Shown: in pieces, positions 1 to 8,900 of the stretch
How positions within the stretch are numbered: the stretch's first letter is position 1
Layout of the letters: each line of letters starts with the position of its first letter
Assembly: GCA_948847595.1 (NCBI GenBank)
Contig: CAQOGY010000029.1
Coordinates: 1-24,751, forward strand
Length of the DNA: 24,751 bases
Source of the DNA: an uncultured Bacteroides sp.
GTDB taxonomy: Bacteria; Bacteroidota; Bacteroidia; Bacteroidales; Bacteroidaceae
Direction of reading: 5' to 3'
The notes under the pieces: generated by a model
What the model was told of the DNA's origin: nothing
Database searches by the model: none
Seen by the model: only the letters and a program-made list of their open reading frames with translations
Made by a program: the position numbers and the translations under genes

Positions 1-26
1 AAAGTCTGGGCTTTGCGCATAAAAAA

Positions 27-54
27 AGGCTGTGTCAGCGTTTTGACACAACCT
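27..54 (-). terminator. Rho-independent terminator of the Rpn-family gene
   Basis: An 11-base inverted repeat (27-37 and 44-54) with a 6-base loop lies just past the stop of the minus-strand gene. Its single mismatch on the plus strand becomes a G-U wobble in minus-strand RNA. In minus-strand sense the stem runs directly into seven T residues (27-21). Stem, wobble and U-tract all favour termination of minus-strand transcription. Confidence 0.85.
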
Positions 55-101
55 CGCCTTCCATATTTATATTTTTCAAATATAATTGCTATAACAGCAA
101 A

Positions 102-884
102 TTAAATAGTTTCTATTTCTTCTATGGTTAATCCTGTAGATACAGCTATAACCTCAATAGAGATTCCGGCTTTTTTCAAATTACATGCAATTTCGAGCTG
201 TTTCTTTTTCTCACCTTTCTCAAGCCCTTCTTTTATTCCTTCTTTTCTACCTTCTTTTATTCCTTCCTTTCTACCTTCTTTCACTCCTTCTCTTCTGCCT
301 TCCTTCATTCCTTCCTTCATCCCTTCTTCAGCAGCTTTTCTACGCATCTCTTCATTTCTACGCCGCTCATCCTCTTCCACAATCAGGTTGACCCTATACC
401 GATCCAACGCCTTATCATAAGCGATGCGGTTTTCTTCCGAAAGATCGGCAACTGCTGCCAATCTCGCCAGATGTTCAAACACTTGTTCTTTCAAAGCATC
501 CGGCATTCTGTTCCAATTGCTCATATTCTTCAGTGCATAAATTAATTTATCATATAATGTATGGCAGTCCGATAAATCCTTAGTAAAATAAGGAAATTGC
601 AAATAAATTTGCCGGAGATGCGGATTAATAATTTTCCCCGTATCACGGTCAGAAAGAACCGTATCCGTACGGAACTTCGCCTCTAAATTCTCCTCTTTGA
701 AATTCATTAGAAAGATTCCATATATAGTAGGTAATCTATACTGTTTCCCATACGCAATAAGTGGTTCTCTTGCAGTCATCGGATCTTCCGGCACAGGAAC
801 TTCTTTTGAGGAAGGCGATTCAATCTGCCGGCCCACTGCACGACAAACATAATAAAGCGTGCGATCCTTGACATATCTGGACAT
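102..884 (-). pseudogene. Rpn/PD-(D/E)XK-family transposase-like nuclease, 5'-truncated
   Basis: The 260-residue reading frame begins at what is normally the middle of the family. Residues 8-19 (DRTLYYVCRAVG) match the helix that usually follows the PD-(D/E)XK nuclease core. The YGIFLMNF block (55-62), RTDTVLSDRDT (72-82) and the NRMP block are then intact. Full-length members run about 300 residues or more and carry roughly 80-100 residues before this point, including the catalytic Asp, the Glu/Gln and the EMQ motif. None of these is present, and the frame is closed by a stop three codons upstream of the ATG. Residues 187-224 are a KEGx tetrapeptide repeat, and 229-260 form the usual small helical tail. 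Rpn proteins are recombination-promoting DNA nucleases. This copy lacks the catalytic core, so I call it a remnant, although a shortened non-nucleolytic product could still be made. Confidence 0.75.
213..326 (-). repeat. Tandem KEGx-coding repeats inside the Rpn remnant
   Basis: About ten consecutive four-residue units (K-E-G-x) are coded by near-identical 12- and 24-base DNA repeats. On the plus strand they read as pyrimidine-rich cct/ttc runs. Such arrays are common before the C-terminal tail of Rpn proteins and can change length by slippage. Confidence 0.8.
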
Positions 885-919
885 GATATTCTATCTTTAT
901 AGCAAAAAAAACATATCCT

Positions 920-936
920 ATGGAATATAGTTCCAT
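920..936. repeat. Dyad ATGGAA-N5-TTCCAT, copy 1
   Basis: This is a perfect 6-base inverted repeat with a 5-base spacer. The same half-sites and spacing recur at 997-1013, 77 bases away. Both lie upstream of the Rpn remnant and could be a pair of protein-binding sites. The function is not known. Confidence 0.5.
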
Positions 937-996
937 TCAAGCTATTCTTTTTCGACATTATAATTCTCATTGCCGGCTATATAAGATTTGCCAGCT

Positions 997-1013
997 ATGG
1001 AAAAATGTTCCAT
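997..1013. repeat. Dyad ATGGAA-N5-TTCCAT, copy 2
   Basis: This is the second copy of the dyad at 920-936, with identical arms and a different 5-base spacer (AAATG against TATAG). Identical arms around different spacers suggest that the arms matter. Confidence 0.5.
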
Positions 1014-1161
1014 TTTTAAGATTATAGGAAAAATAAATTCGCTTGGCACAGAGCTTCCCGAACAAAAACACATCTTCAAATTACATATATATACAGATAA
1101 CTAAGAGAATATTGCATCTATTCTCTAATAATATACATTCTTTCCGGTGAAATAAATTCGT

Positions 1162-1206
1162 TTCCACACCGAGAAACACTTTGTTCCTCGGTGTGGAACA
1201 CTTTGT
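1162..1206. repeat. 12-base hairpin with overlapping direct repeat
   Basis: TTCCACACCGAG (1162-1173) and its perfect complement CTCGGTGTGGAA (1187-1198) flank a 13-base loop. The decamer AACACTTTGT appears in the loop (1175-1184) and again just after the right arm (1197-1206), a 22-base period. A degenerate third CACCGGGGAAC follows. No U-tract follows on either strand. It could be a small interspersed repeat or a decayed mobile-element end. Confidence 0.55.
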
Positions 1207-1537
1207 AGCTCACCGGGGAACCTCTTCCTGCTCACCGACCAGGCTATAACAGCTCTCCGAAAAAAGCATTTGAGCACTAGTTTATCCCAGATATGAGAAA
1301 ATTCCAAAACAACCATATGAATACACATCCCTATAGAATAGAAGCAAATTGATGCAAATATAAAAGTTCAGCATACTTTCTAATTCCACAAACAGGATAT
1401 CACAGGCACTTCGGATTTACATCATCCCAAATTCCGGACGTTTTTCCTTTCACTATGAACAAGCGATTGATATATAAAAATCTACAAGGAGAAAATATAC
1501 ATTTTTTCAGGTCAGCACATTTTTAATCTGATTCACT

Positions 1538-3538
1538 TCAACAGCCGTATTCTTTCAAAGTCTGCATCAACTTCGCCCCATTAATCGGTTTCACCAGATA
1601 ATCATCGCAACCCACTTTCAGAGCCGCCACCCGGTCTGCGTCAAAAGCATGAGCAGTCAAGGCGATAATAGGAATCTGAGTATTGAACTTACGAATCTCG
1701 GCAGTCGCAGTACGTCCGTCCATGACCGGCATCTTCATATCCATCAGCACAAGGTCTACCGGTTGAGTCCGGACAATTTCAACAGCTTTCTGCCCATTCG
1801 GAGCATGCAATAACTGATACCGGTTTTTCAAGATAGAAGATACGAGGAAAAAGTTACTCTGAATATCTTCCACTACAAGCACCTTCTTCTTAAGTTTCAC
1901 AGTATCTTCGGAAACAAGAGAAAGCCCTTTCTCCTTCTCCATGCCCTTTCCACGATTCTGTCGGGAAGATTCCGCTCCACCGGCAGCCGATTCAAACCGA
2001 CAAGGCAAAACCGCCCAGAAGAAAGAACCTTTTTCATATTCAGACTCGAATCCTATTTCTCCCCCACAAGCCTCAACGATAGCTTTACAAATAGACAGTC
2101 CCAGTCCGGTTCCCTGTGCAAATTCATCCAGTTTCTCAAAACGGTGGAATACCTTATCTTTTTTATCTTCGGGTATGCCGATACCTGTATCCCGGACATA
2201 CAAACGAATATTCCCGTCTATCTTCTCATACCCCATTTCAATAATCCCCTTGACGGTATATTTGATAGCGTTAGTTACAAAATTCATGAGAATCTGCGCC
2301 AAGCGGTTCTTATCCAGACGGACGATACAAGTTTCATAAGGATTCATGGCTACCAGACGGACTTGAGGATTAGTAACACGTTGTTGCATGACAGCAGTCA
2401 ATTCATTAAAATAGACAGTCAAATCAAACTCTTCATACTTCAACTCTACCGAGCCGGCTTCTATTTTCGAAAGATCCAGAATATCATTAATCAGCTTCAG
2501 AAGCAATTCGTTATTAGCATTAATGATTTGGACGTACTCTTCTTTTTCTTCATCGTCGTCTGTCACCATCAACAAGTCAGAGAAACCGACGATAGCGTTT
2601 AACGGCGTACGGATTTCGTGACTCATATTCGCCAGAAAAGCGGATTTCAATTTATCGGATTGCTCGGCACGGCTTCTTGCCTTTTCAAGTTCACCTATCA
2701 TATGCTGCCGTTCGGTAATATCATCCACACGGATTACGACACCGTCAATATCCCCCTGTTCGTTGAATATAGGAGTAGCAAATACTTCGATGACGTGCTT
2801 ATTATCGAGATTGAATAATATGGATTCTACCTGACCGGATTGACGTGCACGCTGCATTACACAGTTCTCACAAGGAGTATTACGATTATGCGCTGTCATG
2901 TAGCAAAGTTCTCCAGTCTTATAAGCTTCATAAGAAAGGCTCTTGCTGCAAAGTGAGATGTTTTCCCATTGTACTATATAATCGTTCGCGATATATGCCA
3001 GACCTGAATTAATATTATTCAATACCAACTCATTCTGACGGTTCAACCGGATCATCCTTTGTTCGCTTTCAAGAAGTTCCTTTTTCGAGCGCACAGCCTC
3101 TTCGTAAAGGTTATCATATTTATCTTGCCACAAAACACGTTCGGTGACATCCTGCGTTATCACCAGATAATTCGTAATTTCAGCCCTCTCATTGTGTACG
3201 AAGGAAACAGTAAACTCAAAGAATTTGATACCGGACAAGATGGTAGGAAAAAGACGGCGCAAAGTATCAAAATTGTATTTCGCCACAAAACGTACAGTTT
3301 CTCCTTTCCTGATCTGTTCCTTGATTTCATCGGAGAAACTTGTATAGTCAAATAAATTATGCCCTAGAATATCTTTCTTGTCTTTTATCCCCATAGATCT
3401 CAACCGTGAGTAATTGACATCTATCATAAGACCATCCTTATCGTATAACTCCAGACCTACAGACAAGTCATTAAAGATATTATGCAATAAATCATCAGTT
3501 ATCTCATTCACCAAAGCCCGGGAATATTCTTTTTCCAT
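1538..3538 (-). CDS. Cytoplasmic PAS-PAS hybrid histidine kinase with receiver domain
   Basis: This 666-residue protein has no signal peptide or membrane segment, so it should sense an internal signal. In order: PAS domain (about 15-135), short coiled coil, second PAS domain (about 166-280), HisKA with the phospho-accepting H307 in SHEIRTPLNAIVGFS, HATPase_c (about 400-520, with N-box VTNAIKY and G-boxes RDTGIGIP and GTGLGLSICK), and a C-terminal receiver (about 552-665) with D600 in LMDMKMP and a KP pair near its end. All residues for autophosphorylation and His-to-Asp transfer are present. The second PAS domain carries a cysteine cluster (C212, C223, C226) that could bind metal or react to redox. 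There is no output domain and no adjacent regulator or phosphotransfer gene, so the partner must be elsewhere. It is transcribed alone. Its 5' leader contains a 10-base dyad. Confidence 0.9.
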   Translation of the reverse strand: MEKEYSRALVNEITDDLLHNIFNDLSVGLELYDKDGLMIDVNYSRLRSMGIKDKKDILGHNLFDYTSFSDEIKEQIRKGETVRFVAKYNFDTLRRLFPTILSGIKFFEFTVSFVHNERAEITNYLVITQDVTERVLWQDKYDNLYEEAVRSKKELLESEQRMIRLNRQNELVLNNINSGLAYIANDYIVQWENISLCSKSLSYEAYKTGELCYMTAHNRNTPCENCVMQRARQSGQVESILFNLDNKHVIEVFATPIFNEQGDIDGVVIRVDDITERQHMIGELEKARSRAEQSDKLKSAFLANMSHEIRTPLNAIVGFSDLLMVTDDDEEKEEYVQIINANNELLLKLINDILDLSKIEAGSVELKYEEFDLTVYFNELTAVMQQRVTNPQVRLVAMNPYETCIVRLDKNRLAQILMNFVTNAIKYTVKGIIEMGYEKIDGNIRLYVRDTGIGIPEDKKDKVFHRFEKLDEFAQGTGLGLSICKAIVEACGGEIGFESEYEKGSFFWAVLPCRFESAAGGAESSRQNRGKGMEKEKGLSLVSEDTVKLKKKVLVVEDIQSNFFLVSSILKNRYQLLHAPNGQKAVEIVRTQPVDLVLMDMKMPVMDGRTATAEIRKFNTQIPIIALTAHAFDADRVAALKVGCDDYLVKPINGAKLMQTLKEYGC

Positions 3539-3546
3539 GTAGCAAA

Positions 3547-3599
3547 ATTTGTGTAATATTACAATCTTGTTTGTTTCAGCCGGGTAAAGTTACACAAAT
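3547..3599 (-). promoter_or_regulatory. 10-base inverted repeat in the leader of the hybrid kinase gene
   Basis: ATTTGTGTAA (3547-3556) and TTACACAAAT (3590-3599) are perfect complements separated by 33 bases. The proximal arm ends only 8 bases before the kinase ATG, so it could act as an operator or as an RNA stem near the ribosome-binding region. No TAnnTTTG box of good quality was found here. Confidence 0.4.
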
Positions 3600-3618
3600 C
3601 TTCTGTTACATAATAATA

Positions 3619-3639
3619 AAAGGGGCAAATAGCCCCTTT
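3619..3639 (-). terminator. Rho-independent terminator of the amgK-murU operon
   Basis: An 8-base stem AAAGGGGC/GCCCCTTT with a 5-base loop starts 9 bases after the murU-like stop. In minus-strand sense it is followed by TTATTATTAT, a weak but usable U-rich tail. It separates this operon from the kinase gene downstream. Confidence 0.75.
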
Positions 3640-3647
3640 AGGTGTCT

Positions 3648-4397
3648 CTATATAGAACTTCGGTACATAAAATTTTCCGCTTCGGACAATGTCTCCGGCT
3701 TGCCAATATCTATTAATTGTAAATTCCCAGTCAAGTAACCGGAGTAATTTACCTGCCGGCATGTGGCAAGATAAAAATCCATTATGGAGAATTTGCCTTC
3801 CCAACGCGGCGCATCCATCCATTGAAAAATAACGGGAGAAAGTACATGGATACCGCTGAATGCATATTCCTGATAAAGGGACTGATTATACAGGAAGCCT
3901 TCCGGTTTCACCTGTCCCGTATCTTTATTAATCCACCCGCAAAGTCTCTTGTCCGTATCAAAAAGGAGATAACGGGAAGTTTTGCGCCGACTGGCAAGCA
4001 AAGTGGCCGCCCCTCCATCTTGCAGGTGATAATCATAGAGCTTTTTCAAATCAATGTCCGAAAGAATGTCTACATTGTGAATAAGGAAAGGTTCATTGGA
4101 ATTCTCAAAAAAAGTACGGGCTTTCTTTACGCCGCCTCCCGTATCAAGCAACAGGTCACGTTCGTCGGAGATATGTATGGCAAGCCCGAAATTATCGTTC
4201 ATTTTCAGGAAATCAAGTATCTGTCCGCCGAAGTGATGGATGTTAATCACTATTTCCGTAAAGCCGGATGCTTTCAGTTTGAGGATAACATGTTCCAACA
4301 TCGGCCGTCCGGCTACGGGGACAAGAGCCTTGGGCATGGTGTCGGTCAACGGTTTCAGGCGGCTACCCAAACCGGCAGCGAATATCATAGCTTTCAT
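3648..4397 (-). CDS. murU: MurNAc-1-phosphate uridylyltransferase-like nucleotidyltransferase
   Basis: This 249-residue cytosolic NTP_transferase-fold protein has the signature AAGLGSRLKPLTDTMPKAL at residues 7-25 (the G-x-G-x-R loop and PKA(L) nucleotide-binding Lys). It also has a DTGGG block near residue 90 and an NVDI metal-binding Asp near 110. The N-terminal half closely follows Pseudomonas MurU, which turns MurNAc-1-phosphate and UTP into UDP-MurNAc. The gene lies 7 bases after an AmgK-type anomeric kinase, and the two enzymes are known to act in sequence, which supports this assignment over a generic sugar-1-phosphate transferase. I chose the ATG at 4397: it gives a standard N-terminus and follows AGAAGAGG. 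An in-frame start at 4424 would add nine residues and overlap the upstream gene. Together the pair would recycle peptidoglycan sugar while bypassing de novo, fosfomycin-sensitive synthesis. Confidence 0.75.
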   Translation of the reverse strand: MKAMIFAAGLGSRLKPLTDTMPKALVPVAGRPMLEHVILKLKASGFTEIVINIHHFGGQILDFLKMNDNFGLAIHISDERDLLLDTGGGVKKARTFFENSNEPFLIHNVDILSDIDLKKLYDYHLQDGGAATLLASRRKTSRYLLFDTDKRLCGWINKDTGQVKPEGFLYNQSLYQEYAFSGIHVLSPVIFQWMDAPRWEGKFSIMDFYLATCRQVNYSGYLTGNLQLIDIGKPETLSEAENFMYRSSI

Positions 4398-4404
4398 ACC
4401 TCTT

Positions 4405-5838
4405 CTACACAGTTGTTGCTTCAAACGTACGTTCTATATTCTGTTCACGGTGCACCAGTTCCACTTTCACTCCGAATTTCCGGTTCAGACGTTCCGCCAG
4501 ATGCTGGGCTGAATAAACGGAACGATGTTGTCCGCCGGTACAACCGAAGCAGACAGACAGGTTACTGAATCCCCGTTCCACGTACCGTTTCACGGAAGCG
4601 TCGACCAAAGCATATACATGGTCGAGGAAATGAAGTATCTCCCCGTCTTCTTCGAGAAAAGTGATTACAGGTTCGTCCAATCCGGTAAAAGGCTTATATC
4701 GTTCATATTTTCCGGGGTTATTCACGGCACGGCAGTCAAAGACATAACCGCCCCCATTGCCTGTCGGATCGTCGGGAATGCCTTTCTTATAAGCAAAACT
4801 CATTACTTTGACGGTCAGTTGACGCTTTTTCAAATCATCTGTGAATTGCTTTAATCCGGTCAGTTCACGCAGAACTTTGCAGAGATACGGATATTCCGGA
4901 TAATCTTCCTTCAGCAGTCCGCGCAAATTTGCGATGGCATAAGGGACACTTTGGATAAAATGAGGTTTCTTCTCGAAATAACCACGGAATCCATAAGCGC
5001 CGAGCACCTGCAAGGTACGGAAAAGAACGAAATGACGGAGCTGGCTATAGAAATAAGGCTCGTCAATCGGCTGATATTTACGGAGGGCTTCTATGTATTC
5101 CTGTAATAGTTCCTTACGAAGGCTGTCGGGATATTTCGCCTTTGCCTGCCACAAGAAAGAGGCAATATCATAATAAAACGGGCCTTTACGTCCGCCCTGA
5201 AAGTCAATAAACCAAGGCTGCCCGTCCTTTATCATCACATTGCGGCTCTGAAAATCACGATACATAAATGTAGCGGAAGAACTGCGGAGCAGGACATCAC
5301 TCATTTTCTGGAAATCATCTTCCAGTTTGTCTTCCTGAAACTCCATTCCGGTAGCTTTAAGAAAACAGTATTTAAAGTAATTCAAATCCCAGAGAATGGA
5401 ACGCTGGTTGAACTCCGGTTGGGGATGGCAACGGGAAAAATCGAACCCGTCGGCTCCGGCAAACTGGATGGCGGGAAGCAGCCGAATCGTCTTGCGAAGC
5501 AACTCTTTTTCTTCTTCTGAGAATACACTGGTGGCACGCCCTTTTTCAATGGCATGGAATAATAAGGTATCGCCCAAATCTTCTTGCAGGTAACAGGCCT
5601 TGTCATCCGACACGATATGGACTTCGGGAACAGGCAGACCGCTTTTGCGGAAATGAGCTGCCATATAGAGAAAAGCTTCATTCTCGTCAATGGAAGTTCC
5701 ATACACTCCGATCAATGTCTGTACGCCTGTCAGCCGGAAATAGCGGCGGTTGGAGCCGGAAGACGGTAGTTCTGTTATATTCTCTGCGGGGACGCCCGTA
5801 TATGCCTGATAAAGTTTCTGTAGTTCTCCGGTAATCAT
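4405..5838 (-). CDS. amgK: AmgK-type anomeric sugar kinase fused to a RapZ C-terminal domain
   Basis: This 477-residue protein has two parts. Residues 1-335 form an aminoglycoside-phosphotransferase (APH) fold with catalytic loop YRDFQSRN (D195, N200) and metal-binding IDFQ (D212). Both motifs match AmgK, which phosphorylates C1 of MurNAc and GlcNAc. Residues 341-465 match the C-terminal half of the RNase adapter RapZ, including the DCR..NPG stretch, TGLD, and GCTGGQHRSVY (432-442; E. coli has GCTGGKHRSV). The RapZ N-terminal P-loop domain is absent. In E. coli this C-terminal domain binds glucosamine-6-phosphate and helps control GlmS. A MurU-like gene follows 7 bases downstream, consistent with a MurNAc recycling operon. 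The fusion suggests, by inference, that amino-sugar supply is sensed by the salvage kinase itself. A TATCTTTG box lies 20 bases upstream. Confidence 0.8.
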   Translation of the reverse strand: MITGELQKLYQAYTGVPAENITELPSSGSNRRYFRLTGVQTLIGVYGTSIDENEAFLYMAAHFRKSGLPVPEVHIVSDDKACYLQEDLGDTLLFHAIEKGRATSVFSEEEKELLRKTIRLLPAIQFAGADGFDFSRCHPQPEFNQRSILWDLNYFKYCFLKATGMEFQEDKLEDDFQKMSDVLLRSSSATFMYRDFQSRNVMIKDGQPWFIDFQGGRKGPFYYDIASFLWQAKAKYPDSLRKELLQEYIEALRKYQPIDEPYFYSQLRHFVLFRTLQVLGAYGFRGYFEKKPHFIQSVPYAIANLRGLLKEDYPEYPYLCKVLRELTGLKQFTDDLKKRQLTVKVMSFAYKKGIPDDPTGNGGGYVFDCRAVNNPGKYERYKPFTGLDEPVITFLEEDGEILHFLDHVYALVDASVKRYVERGFSNLSVCFGCTGGQHRSVYSAQHLAERLNRKFGVKVELVHREQNIERTFEATTV

Positions 5839-5857
5839 AGTCTCGTATATTTTCGGG

Positions 5858-5865
5858 CAAAGATA
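5858..5865 (-). promoter_or_regulatory. Candidate -7 box for the amgK-murU operon
   Basis: TATCTTTG in minus-strand sense matches the Bacteroides -7 consensus TAnnTTTG and lies 20 bases before the amgK ATG. No TTTG was found at the expected -33 position, so the leader would be short and the promoter may need an activator. Confidence 0.45.
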
Positions 5866-5921
5866 GGGATAATAACTAAAAAATAAGGGGTCTGATTCAA
5901 GTAATATTCATCCGAATACAC

Positions 5922-5929
5922 TATCTTTG
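5922..5929 (+). promoter_or_regulatory. Candidate -7 box for the hybrid two-component regulator
   Basis: TATCTTTG matches TAnnTTTG exactly and lies 25 bases before the ATG at 5954. The -33 region has no clear TTTG. With the minus-strand box at 5858-5866 it forms a 9-base inverted repeat, so the two divergent transcription units have mirror-image core promoters. Confidence 0.55.
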
Positions 5930-5953
5930 TTTCAGTTAAACTGACCTGCTTCC

Positions 5954-8900
5954 ATGAAAAAAAGAATTCTGATACTACTATGTACTGCATTTATCATACA
6001 GCTTGCCGGCATTCTCCCCCTTCAAGCCGGACACTATTACTATAAGCAAATCTCCCTGAAAGACGGATTGCCTTCCACGGTGAGGTGTATCCTGACGGAC
6101 GAACAAGGCTTCGTATGGATAGGAACACGCTCCGGTCTGGGACGATACGACGGACATGAACTTAAGAAATACGTTCATCAGGCTGATAACCCTCACTCCA
6201 TTCCTCATAACCTAATCTATCAGATGATAGAAGACGAACAGAATAACATATGGATTCTGACGGATAAGGGAGTGGCACGCTATCAGCGGCAGAGTGATGA
6301 TTTCTTCATACCGGTAAATGAAACAGGAAATAACATCATCGTTTATTCCGTTTGCCTGACTAAAGGCGGAGTCTTGTTCGGCTCGAAAAACAAGATATTT
6401 TTCTATAACTACCAGGATGCCTCTTTTCGTCTCCTGCAATCATTCGACCTGGTGTCCAATTACAATGTCACCCTGCTGAGCCTTTGGGACGAACATACAC
6501 TGCTCTGTTGCAGCCGGTGGCAGGGCCTGCTCCTGCTCGACCTGAAGACCGGAAAATGCAGCCGTCCGCCTTTCGATTGCGGAAAGGAAATCATGAATGT
6601 GCTCATAGACTCACAAAAAAGGATATGGGTAGCTCCTTACAACGGGGGATTGAATTGCCTGACCCGTGACGGCAAATTACTGGGCACTTACACTACCCGC
6701 AATTCCTCCCTGAGCAACAATGTCGTATTAAGCCTTGCCGAACGGGAAGGGCAAATATGGATTGGAACAGACGGGGGCGGCATCAATATCCTCGACCCGG
6801 AAACTGGACAATTTTCTCTTTTGGAACATATCCCCGGAAGGGATAATTATTCACTTCCCGCCAATTCTATCTTATGTCTTTACAACGACCGGAACAATAA
6901 TATATGGGCAGGCAGCATCCGCAACGGACTAATCAGCATACGGGAAGTTTCCATGAAAACTTATAAGGACGTATTGCCCGGCAATGACCGCGGACTAAGC
7001 AATGCTACTGTCCTGAGTCTTTTCCAGGAATCAGAAAGCCGGATATGGATAGGCACGGACGGAGGCGGTATAAACAGTTTCAATCCGCTTACGGAGAAAT
7101 TCACTCATTACCCTTCGACTTGGGAAGATAAGGTGGCGTCTATCTGCGCGTTTACTCCCGGCAAATTATTGATTTCCCTTTTCTCGCAGGGAGTATTCAT
7201 TTTCAATCCGGCAACCGGAGAAAAACAACCTTTCACCATTGTCGATGCTGAAACAAACGCTCGTCTCTGCAACCGGGGAAAAGCCGTGAATATATTACAA
7301 AACACACCGCATAGTATCCTATTTCTAGGGGAGCATATTTATAAGTACAACCTGAAAGAGCAAACTTTCAGCATCGCTACAGAACAGGAAGGACAGGATA
7401 TCATCGGTGCTCTCCTGCCAATCGGCAATTATCAGGAGCATACTTATCTGAGCGATACAAAGCATATTTATGAACTGGATAACCGTACAAACCGGCTGAA
7501 AGCCCTGTACTCTTGTCAGAAAGACACGATTATCAATTCTGTTTCACGGGACGAAGAGGGCAATTTCTGGATTGGAAACAATTACGGATTGGTGCATTAC
7601 AGCCCCAGTACAAAGACAAAGACTCCGATACCGACTTCCCTGTTCGGCGAAATCACCCTGATAGTATGTGACCAGCAGGGAAAAGTATGGATAGGAGCCG
7701 ACAGTATGTTATTCGCCTGGTTGATTAAGGAAAAGAAGTTTGTCCTGTTCGGAGAATCCGACGGCGTCATCCTAAACGAATACCTTTCCAAGCCCCAACT
7801 ATTGAGCATGCAGGGAGAGGTATATATGGGCGGGGTAAAAGGTCTGCTGCATATCAACAGCAACCTTCCTTTAACGACATCCGAACTTCCCCAACTCCAG
7901 TTGTCGGATGTCATTATCAACGGAGAGTCCGTCAATAATGAGTTGAGCGGCAATCCGAAAGGAATCTCCGCACCCTGGAACAGTAATATTACTATCCGGG
8001 TGATGTCAAAAGAGGAAGATATCTTCCGCCAAAAAGTATATAAATACCAGATAGAAGGGCTGAACGACCAGCAAATCGAATCTTACAATCCCGAACTGGC
8101 TATACGCTCACTGCCACCGGGGAGTTATAAAATCATGGCTTCCTGTACCGCGAAGGACGGTAGTTGGATTCCCAGTCAGGAAGTACTTGAACTGACGATT
8201 CTTCCGCCGTGGTATCGCACGTGGTGGTTCATCCTGAGCTGCGCGATTTTCGTTGCCGCCGTTATCATAGAAACGTTCCGAAGGACATTGAAACGTAAAG
8301 AAGAAAAATTAAAGTGGGCAATGAAGGAACATGAGCAACAGGTGTATGAGGAAAAAGTACGCTTCCTCATTAACATCAGCCATGAGCTTCGTACTCCATT
8401 GACACTGATACACGCTCCGCTCAGCAGGATATTGAAATCATTATCTTCCGACGACAATCACTATCTTCCGTTGAAAGCTATTTACAGACAGTCACAGCGC
8501 ATGAAAAACCTGATAAACATGGTGCTTGACGTGCGCAAGATGGAAGTCGGAGAAAGTAAAATGCAGATACAGCCTCATCCACTCAACCAATGGATTGAGC
8601 ACGTATCACAGGACTTCATCAATGAGGGTGAAGCCAAGAATGTACGAATCCGCTATACACTCGACCCACGGATTGAAACTGTCAGCTTCGATAAGGACAA
8701 GTGTGAAACTATTTTAAGCAACCTGCTTATTAATGCCCTGAAACATAGTCCCGAAAATACGGAAATTACAATTACCTCAGAGTTACTTCCCGAAGCCGGC
8801 AGAGTACGTATCTCCATTAGCGACCAAGGAAACGGATTGCAACAGGTAGATATCCGGAAACTCTTTACCCGCTTCTATCAGGGAACGGGAGAGCAAAGCG

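Larger units (their letters stand above)
885..1537. other. Gene-less region rich in short dyads
   Basis: No convincing gene is present. The only open frame of any size (1125-1328, minus) has no recognisable protein features. The stretch holds two ATGGAA-N5-TTCCAT dyads (920-936 and 997-1013), a perfect 8-base hairpin (1104-1111 with 1119-1126), an 11-base direct repeat AAATAAATTCG (1031-1041 and 1150-1160), and a 12-base hairpin (1162-1198). It sits where the missing 5' part of the Rpn gene would be expected, but I see no readable remnant of that part. Confidence 0.5.

Noticed and set aside
124..420. Ser/Phe/Pro-rich plus-strand open frames opposite the Rpn gene
   Set aside because: They are the antisense reading of the KEG repeats. 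The minus-strand frame has clear family motifs, and the plus-strand products are low-complexity artefacts.
1125..1328. 67-codon minus-strand frame in the gene-less region
   Set aside because: It crosses the hairpin/direct-repeat structure and has no recognisable start context or protein features, so it is probably chance.
4398..4424. Upstream start for the MurU-like gene at 4424
   Set aside because: It adds nine residues before a standard family N-terminus and overlaps the amgK coding end. The ATG at 4397 has AGAAGAGG before it.
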